A DNA stretch of 10,024 nucleotides from Burkholderiaceae bacterium (GTDB taxonomy: Bacteria > Pseudomonadota > Gammaproteobacteria > Burkholderiales > Burkholderiaceae), in the NCBI GenBank assembly GCA_947373615.1, contig CANBYN010000046.1:1-10024 (forward strand). Direction: 5' to 3'. Position numbers and translations under genes: made by a program. Positions 6,165 to 10,024 of this stretch are shown here, in pieces. The notes beneath the pieces were generated by a model. It saw only the letters and a program-made list of their open reading frames with translations, made no database searches and was not told where the DNA came from. Within the stretch, counting starts at the first letter, position 1, and every line of letters starts with the position of its first letter.

Positions 6165-6965
6165 TTAAAAAGACTGTCGCAAATTAATTAATTCGACATC
6201 AAAATCATCTAGCTTTACCATGCCAATGCGGGGATATTCTAGATTTAAAATCACAACGATTGTGCCCACCATTAGAACAGTAAAAATAATCGTCAAAAAC
6301 CAATCTCTTTTTTGCTCAATTCCTAAGTTGTAGCCCGCAACTAAGGATCCAACCAAAGCTAGCGAAATCAAAGCCTGCCAAATAATGGGGGGTGGATGAA
6401 ACTTCATAGCCAATCGTTGATTAGCAGAGGCATCAAACATATCGGATACCTCTGGCAAAATTTGGCCTGCGATTAACTTATCACTAGGTGCAGTATTCTT
6501 TACCGCCAATACAACCGCTTGCCAGAGTTGATTTCCAATATCAGTTTGTTTATCAAACCTCTGGTTTATAGCGATCTCGCTCATCCCTCCCTGATATACC
6601 TCAATCCGAGAATCTAAGTATTTTTTGAAAAGGTCTTTAACGTGAATTTGATACTGGAGAGGCAATAGATCAACCGATTGATAGGCCGTACCAATACTGC
6701 TCACCTCCTTAGCAATTAAGTCTCTACGCTTATCGAAACGGTCCGAAGCACCAGAAAATGTAATTGCCAATAACAAAGCTAGCAAACCAAAAATGGCTGC
6801 CATAAACGTTTCGCTAGCATCTACTTTTTTGATTCCATATTTACTTGTAAAAAATCTACCGAGTCGCCACCCTATTTCAATCATCAAAAACATTGTGGCT
6901 AGTAATATCCAAGACAATAAATTTGTCTCGAAAAGAAAGGTTCTGAGGGTATTGCTGATGGGCAT
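6165..6965 (-). CDS. DUF4239 (bestrophin-like) membrane protein
   Basis: This is a 266-residue inner-membrane protein with two pairs of membrane segments: about 16-36 and 52-71, then 194-213 and 222-241. A soluble, mostly helical part (about 72-190) lies between the pairs. DUF4239 hallmarks as I know them are DRFDKRRDLIAKE (75-87), SSIGTAYQSVDLLP (89-102), and the C-terminal NLEYPRIGMVKLDDFD (241-256). The family is described as bestrophin-like, a group of anion-channel proteins, but transport has not been shown for this branch as far as I know. The ATG lies five bases after the stop of the alpha/beta-hydrolase gene, and only CCCTAAAACTT precedes it. With no ribosome site of its own, it is probably reached by ribosomes finishing the upstream gene. 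It is the last gene of a four-gene minus-strand unit. Confidence 0.85.
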   Translation of the reverse strand: MPISNTLRTFLFETNLLSWILLATMFLMIEIGWRLGRFFTSKYGIKKVDASETFMAAIFGLLALLLAITFSGASDRFDKRRDLIAKEVSSIGTAYQSVDLLPLQYQIHVKDLFKKYLDSRIEVYQGGMSEIAINQRFDKQTDIGNQLWQAVVLAVKNTAPSDKLIAGQILPEVSDMFDASANQRLAMKFHPPPIIWQALISLALVGSLVAGYNLGIEQKRDWFLTIIFTVLMVGTIVVILNLEYPRIGMVKLDDFDVELINLRQSF

Positions 6966-6970
6966 AAGTT

Positions 6971-8038
6971 TTAGGGATTGATATTGGTAGAGTTTAAAAA
7001 CTGAACGACTATTTCGTTAAATAACTCTGGCACTTCAACGTGAGGGACATGCCCAGCATTATCGATAGGTACTAACTTTGAATGTGGAATAACAGCTTGT
7101 GCCTTTTTGCCCAATTGCGGAAAATTACCCAAAGACTTTACGGCTTCAGATGGAGCAAAGCGGCGACCAAATACTGTGCGATCTTTTTGACCAATCACCA
7201 GAAGTACCGGCATCTTCAATTGAGGTAAATCATTCACCACCGGCTTTTCTGCAATCATCTGATAAGTTAAGACCGATGTCCTAGAATATGCTGAATAATC
7301 TGACCCTTTTTGGACCCTCACATATACCTCCACAAACTTTTCATAACTAGGCTGCCAATTTGGGAAATAGCTCTGCAAAAAACGACGATAACTCGCTTCA
7401 TTTTGCGCCATTTCCAATTTCAAAAGATCCTCGTTTTTCTGGGTCGGAATATCTTTACTGTAATCCTCAAGACCAAGTGGGTTTTCAAGCACCAGTTTAT
7501 GCACGCTCTTCGGATACAGGCGTGCAAATCGAATCCCCACCATGCCGCCCATAGAGTTGGCAATAACATCTACTTGCTTAATATTCAATGACTGTAATAA
7601 GGCCTGAGTATTGGCCGCTAGATCATCAAAGTGATAGGGCACATTTGGCTTAGAGGACTTACCAAAGCCGATTTGATCTGGCGCAATTACGCGATAGCCT
7701 GCTTTGCTTAAGCCTGCAATGGTGGGCGCCCAATAATCACTTGAGAAGTTTTTCCCATGAAATAACAGCACCACACCTTTTTTCTTCCCTAGCGCAGCAA
7801 CATCCATGTACACCATCGATGCTGACTGACCCTGCAAAGAAGTTTTAAATTCTTTTATAGGATAAGGATATGGCCAATTACTTAAGCGTAAATCTAAAGG
7901 TGCGGCGTTTGTATAGAGGCTTGCTGGAGCAACCGTTGTTACCTCACTAGTTTGCTCAGTAGAAGCACAAGCTATCAATAGAGCTGGCAAAGTGCAAACC
8001 AAAACAAGCGCTCTAATTAGTTTCATGCAAAACGACAT
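6971..8038 (-). CDS. Alpha/beta-hydrolase lipoprotein
   Basis: This 355-residue protein begins with a lipoprotein signal (lipobox LIAC, Cys24, Ala at +2), so it should be anchored at the outer membrane facing the periplasm. The hydrolase fold (about 70-350) shows HGKNFSS (94-100) for the oxyanion hole and the strand-turn APDQIGFGKS (119-128). The nucleophile elbow is ANSMGG with Ser162, the acid is Asp286 in GQKDRT, and His330 lies in NAGHVPHVE. The triad is intact; the first position of the G-x-S-x-G elbow is Ala (160). Esterase, lactonase or peptidase substrates cannot be told apart. The cap region (about 190-265) is helical and rich in Tyr. An ATG at residue 5 is an equally plausible start; neither has a clear ribosome site. 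It starts six bases after the FAH-family gene stop, so coupled translation is likely. Confidence 0.88.
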   Translation of the reverse strand: MSFCMKLIRALVLVCTLPALLIACASTEQTSEVTTVAPASLYTNAAPLDLRLSNWPYPYPIKEFKTSLQGQSASMVYMDVAALGKKKGVVLLFHGKNFSSDYWAPTIAGLSKAGYRVIAPDQIGFGKSSKPNVPYHFDDLAANTQALLQSLNIKQVDVIANSMGGMVGIRFARLYPKSVHKLVLENPLGLEDYSKDIPTQKNEDLLKLEMAQNEASYRRFLQSYFPNWQPSYEKFVEVYVRVQKGSDYSAYSRTSVLTYQMIAEKPVVNDLPQLKMPVLLVIGQKDRTVFGRRFAPSEAVKSLGNFPQLGKKAQAVIPHSKLVPIDNAGHVPHVEVPELFNEIVVQFLNSTNINP

Positions 8039-8044
8039 TTTTAC

Positions 8045-8737
8045 TTAGACAATTTTAATTTTTAAATCACTAAGTCCTTCAACACTACCTTCTAGTAAAT
8101 CACCTTTTTTCACAGGACCTACTCCAGCGGGTGTACCTGAATAAATCAGATCGCCTGGTTCTAAAGTAAATAGAGTGGAAAGATAGGCAATAGTGTCTGG
8201 TACATTCCAGATGAGTTGATTAAGATCGCCCTCTTGGCGAACTTCACCATTAACCAAAAGCTTCACCCCGCCTTTAGAAGGATGTCCGAATTTACTTGCT
8301 GGGGTAATCTCTCCGCAGGGTGCAGATTGATCAAAGGCTTTTCCAGTATCCCAAGGGCGTCCCATCTTTTTGGCTTCACCCTGCAGATCGCGTCTTGTCA
8401 TATCCAAGCCCACACCATATCCATAGACGTGGTCTAAGGCATTTTCAGCTGAAATATTTGCTCCACCTTTTCCAATTGCAACTACCATTTCAATTTCATG
8501 GTGCACGTCATTGGATAATTTCGGATATGCCATATCTTTACCATCTGTCACAATCGAATTCGCCGGCTTCATAAAAAAGAACGGTGGCTCACGATCAGGG
8601 TCATGACCCATCTCACGTGCATGATCGGCGTAGTTTCTGCCAACACAGTAAATACGATTAACCGCAAAACGACGAGACTCGCCAGTTACTGGCAATGATA
8701 TGACCGCTGGTGGATCAATTACGAAAGTAGAGCTCAT
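8045..8737 (-). CDS. Fumarylacetoacetate hydrolase (FAH) family protein
   Basis: This 230-residue cytoplasmic enzyme is the size of fumarylpyruvate hydrolases and FAHD1/YcgM-type acylpyruvases. These cut the C-C bond of acylpyruvates or decarboxylate oxaloacetate with Mg or Mn. The metal ligands are visible as Glu81 and Glu83 in HHEIEMVVAIG (79-89) and Asp112 in GVGLDMTRRDLQ (108-119). His39 and Glu42 in GRNYADHAREMG (33-44) match the catalytic lid residues known for FAHD1. MKPANSIV (56-63) and SGTPAGVGPVKKGD (200-213) are further family signatures. No gentisate, tyrosine or homoprotocatechuate genes are nearby, so the substrate is open. The start is well supported by AAAGGA (8743-8748) five bases before the ATG. 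It lies 36 bases after the SemiSWEET gene and six before the lipoprotein hydrolase. Confidence 0.92.
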   Translation of the reverse strand: MSSTFVIDPPAVISLPVTGESRRFAVNRIYCVGRNYADHAREMGHDPDREPPFFFMKPANSIVTDGKDMAYPKLSNDVHHEIEMVVAIGKGGANISAENALDHVYGYGVGLDMTRRDLQGEAKKMGRPWDTGKAFDQSAPCGEITPASKFGHPSKGGVKLLVNGEVRQEGDLNQLIWNVPDTIAYLSTLFTLEPGDLIYSGTPAGVGPVKKGDLLEGSVEGLSDLKIKIV

Positions 8738-8773
8738 GAGAATCCTTTCTAGGCATTTCGCTGGGTAAGTGTT

Positions 8774-9067
8774 TTAGTTTCGATATTTAGAAGTATGACG
8801 CAATTTCAATAGCAAGATGCTAAGAGCCAAAGCAAAGGTCAAGGCATTTGCCAAGATCAAGGGCCATTTTTCAATAATGAGGCCATAAATTAGCCACAAA
8901 CCTACCCCGACTGTAAACAAAAAATACATTCCCAAAGAGACCCCTGACAAATCCCGAGTACGCCATGATTGAATTGCCTGAGGCAAAAATGCGATCGTAG
9001 TCAAGAATGCAGCGCTATACCCAATCATTTCGATCTGGTGGGGCTGCAAGGCTAAGGGAAAAGTCAT
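8774..9067 (-). CDS. SemiSWEET (MtN3/PQ-loop) sugar transporter
   Basis: SemiSWEETs are small three-helix membrane proteins that pair up to form a sugar uniporter. With the start chosen here the protein has 97 residues, the normal size. Segment 1 (about 13-33) carries the PQ motif FLPQAIQSWRTRDLSGVSL (27-45). Segment 2 (about 47-63) has GVGLWLIYG with Trp58, and segment 3 (about 69-88) has the conserved-position Asn74 in ILANALTF. An in-frame ATG at 9163 would add 32 residues with an extra hydrophobic stretch. It would also run into the start of the divergent receptor gene and through its promoter, so the ATG at 9067 is preferred. TACAAT ends exactly six bases before it. No Shine-Dalgarno sequence is present. 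It heads the minus-strand unit with the FAH-family gene. Confidence 0.85.
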   Translation of the reverse strand: MTFPLALQPHQIEMIGYSAAFLTTIAFLPQAIQSWRTRDLSGVSLGMYFLFTVGVGLWLIYGLIIEKWPLILANALTFALALSILLLKLRHTSKYRN

Positions 9068-9073
9068 TAAGAG

Positions 9074-9079
9074 ATTGTA
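9074..9079 (-). promoter_or_regulatory. Candidate -10 element for leaderless SemiSWEET start
   Basis: TACAAT on the coding strand is five of six against TATAAT and sits exactly six bases before the ATG at 9067, the spacing at which transcription would begin on the start codon. No clear -35 is visible. It overlaps the left arm of the inverted repeat at 9075-9094. Confidence 0.45.
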
Positions 9080-9094
9080 TTTGGTTGAATACAA
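9075..9094. promoter_or_regulatory. Perfect 7-6-7 inverted repeat, candidate operator
   Basis: TTGTATT, six bases, then AATACAA form a perfect two-fold symmetric 20-base site. It overlaps the -10 candidate of the minus-strand SemiSWEET gene and lies about 13 bases upstream of the -35 of the plus-strand receptor gene. A dimeric regulator bound here would block the leftward promoter and could affect the rightward one. An overlapping 8-base palindrome, CAAATTTG, lies at 9092-9099. No regulator gene is in the window. Confidence 0.4.
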
Positions 9095-9106
9095 ATTTGC
9101 CTGGAT

Positions 9107-9134
9107 TTGACCGATAATGACTAAGCAATTTAAT
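9107..9134 (+). promoter_or_regulatory. Sigma-70-type promoter for the second Bug receptor
   Basis: TTGACC (9107-9112, five of six) and TTTAAT (9129-9134, five of six) are separated by 16 bases. Transcription would start near 9141 and leave a leader of about ten bases. TATAAA at 9137-9142 is an alternative -10 with no good -35 and would give an even shorter leader. Confidence 0.55.
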
Positions 9135-9151
9135 CCTATAAAAACGAGACC

Positions 9152-10024
9152 ATGAGACAACATCTAAACCAATGGATCGGTGCAGCCCTATGCGCTACCT
9201 TTATTACCGTACCTGTATTTGCTCAAAGTAATGCGGCAATCAAAAATTACCCAGATAAATCGATCCGCCTAGTCATCCCCTACCCTCCGGGCGGAGCAAC
9301 CGATGTCATTGGGCGCATCATGGCGCAAGAGCTCTCTAAAACACTTGGACAGCAAATGGTGCCAGATAATCGAGCTGGAGATAGCGGCAATATTGGTGCA
9401 GATATGGTGGCTAAATCACCAGCAGATGGATATACCTTACTTATGGGGGCGCTTACCTCTCATGCCATTAATGCCAATCTTGATAAGGATAGAATTAAGT
9501 ACAACTTAGAAAAAGATTTCACTCCTGTTGCAATTGTGGGTGTAGTACCCCTGGTTTTTGTGGTCAACCCATCCGTTCCCGTCAAAAACATGAAAGAATT
9601 CATTGCCTATGCTAAGGCCAACCCAGGCAAGCTGACTTTTGCCTCCTCGGGTGCCGGCGCACCCCAGCGGCTCGCTATGGAAATGTTTCGCTATCAACTT
9701 GGCTTAGATTTACTGCATGTTCCATATAAAGGGAGTGGCCCTGCCATGACCGATTTGGTTGGAGGACAAGTGCTTACTATGTCAGAAACCGTCCCCGCCG
9801 CGCTGCAATTTATTCAAGCAGGCCAGCTAAGAGCGTTAGCAGTAACAACCGCTAAGCGCATTAGCCAATTACCGGATGTGCCTACAGTCACCGAGGCCAC
9901 GGGTTTACCGAACTTTGATGTGGTAAGCATGTTTGGCATTGAGGCGCCCGCAGGCACACCAAAAGCCATCATTGATAAATTAAGTACAGACATCAAAGTT
10001 ATTTTGCAGCGCCCAGAAGTTCAA
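9152..10024 (+). CDS. Bug/TctC-family tripartite tricarboxylate receptor, 3' end outside window
   Basis: The first 291 residues of a periplasmic solute-binding protein are present and the frame is open to the right edge. About 30-40 residues are missing if it has the usual length. A Sec signal peptide (1-24) ends VFA before QS. The family landmarks are PYPPGGATDVIGR (43-55), NRAGDSGNIGADMVAKSPADGYTLL (73-97), FASSGAGAP (163-171), HVPYKGSGPA (189-198) and the QLRALAVTT region (225-233). The pocket loop reads DNRAGDSGN where many members have ENRPGAGGN, a difference that may bear on ligand choice. The ligand is unknown and no TctA/TctB genes are present. The ATG at 9152 gives a standard signal peptide; only GAGA lies in front of it. 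It is divergent from the SemiSWEET unit across 84 bases and is similar in kind, but not closely in sequence, to the receptor at 3501-4499. Confidence 0.93.
   Translation, partial: MRQHLNQWIGAALCATFITVPVFAQSNAAIKNYPDKSIRLVIPYPPGGATDVIGRIMAQELSKTLGQQMVPDNRAGDSGNIGADMVAKSPADGYTLLMGALTSHAINANLDKDRIKYNLEKDFTPVAIVGVVPLVFVVNPSVPVKNMKEFIAYAKANPGKLTFASSGAGAPQRLAMEMFRYQLGLDLLHVPYKGSGPAMTDLVGGQVLTMSETVPAALQFIQAGQLRALAVTTAKRISQLPDVPTVTEATGLPNFDVVSMFGIEAPAGTPKAIIDKLSTDIKVILQRPEVQ

Noticed and set aside
6144..6180. Possible terminator hairpin between the convergent crotonase and DUF4239 genes
   Set aside because: Only GTCTT (6145-6149) and AAGAC (6170-6174) pair, with a 20-base loop and no proper T run, which is too weak to call.
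7500..7560. Loss of activity in the alpha/beta-hydrolase because the elbow reads ANSMGG
   Set aside because: The Ser, Asp and His are all in place, and small-residue changes at the first elbow position are tolerated in active members, so this is not evidence of a dead enzyme.
9068..9163. Extended 129-residue reading of the SemiSWEET gene from the ATG at 9163
   Set aside because: It would overlap the divergent receptor start and cover its promoter. The added 32 residues are not part of the SemiSWEET core, and the 97-residue form has the family's normal length.

Overview
The window looks like the chromosome of a betaproteobacterium of the Burkholderiales. A small-genome freshwater lineage such as Polynucleobacter is the best guess. 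The reasons are two periplasmic receptors of the tripartite tricarboxylate (Bug/TctC) type, which are hugely expanded in that order, a moderately low GC content judged by eye, and dense packing with almost no intergenic DNA. No taxonomic marker gene is present, so this is inference. There are no RNA genes, CRISPR arrays, insertion sequences or phage genes, and no gene-free stretch over 300 bases.

Left part (1-5265, all minus strand, read right to left). A 52-residue membrane protein (DUF5993) is followed after 6 bases by a DsbB-type quinone-coupled disulfide oxidase with an unusual placement of its second cysteine pair, and then by a Bug/TctC solute receptor. After a 50-base gap come four consecutive lipoproteins: a large COG3014-type protein with a glycine zipper, a YcfL (DUF1425) protein, a clear LpoB-type penicillin-binding-protein activator, and a fourth lipoprotein, cut by the window edge, whose C-terminal part resembles LpoB. 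All four have a lipobox and no Asp after the Cys, so sorting to the outer membrane is expected. Together they look like a cell-envelope module.

Middle (5266-6143). A 98-base divergent region separates the DUF5993 unit from a plus-strand crotonase-fold protein that lacks both classical hydratase glutamates. Both divergent starts have a -10-like TAGAAT exactly six bases before the ATG and no Shine-Dalgarno sequence, the geometry expected for leaderless mRNAs.

Right part (6165-10024). A minus-strand unit runs SemiSWEET transporter, FAH-family hydrolase, alpha/beta-hydrolase lipoprotein and DUF4239 membrane protein, with gaps of only 5-36 bases. Divergent from it on the plus strand is a second Bug/TctC receptor, cut by the right edge. 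The 84 bases between them hold a good sigma-70 promoter for the receptor, a third leaderless-type start for SemiSWEET, and a perfect 7-6-7 inverted repeat overlapping the SemiSWEET -10. That repeat could be an operator shared by both directions.
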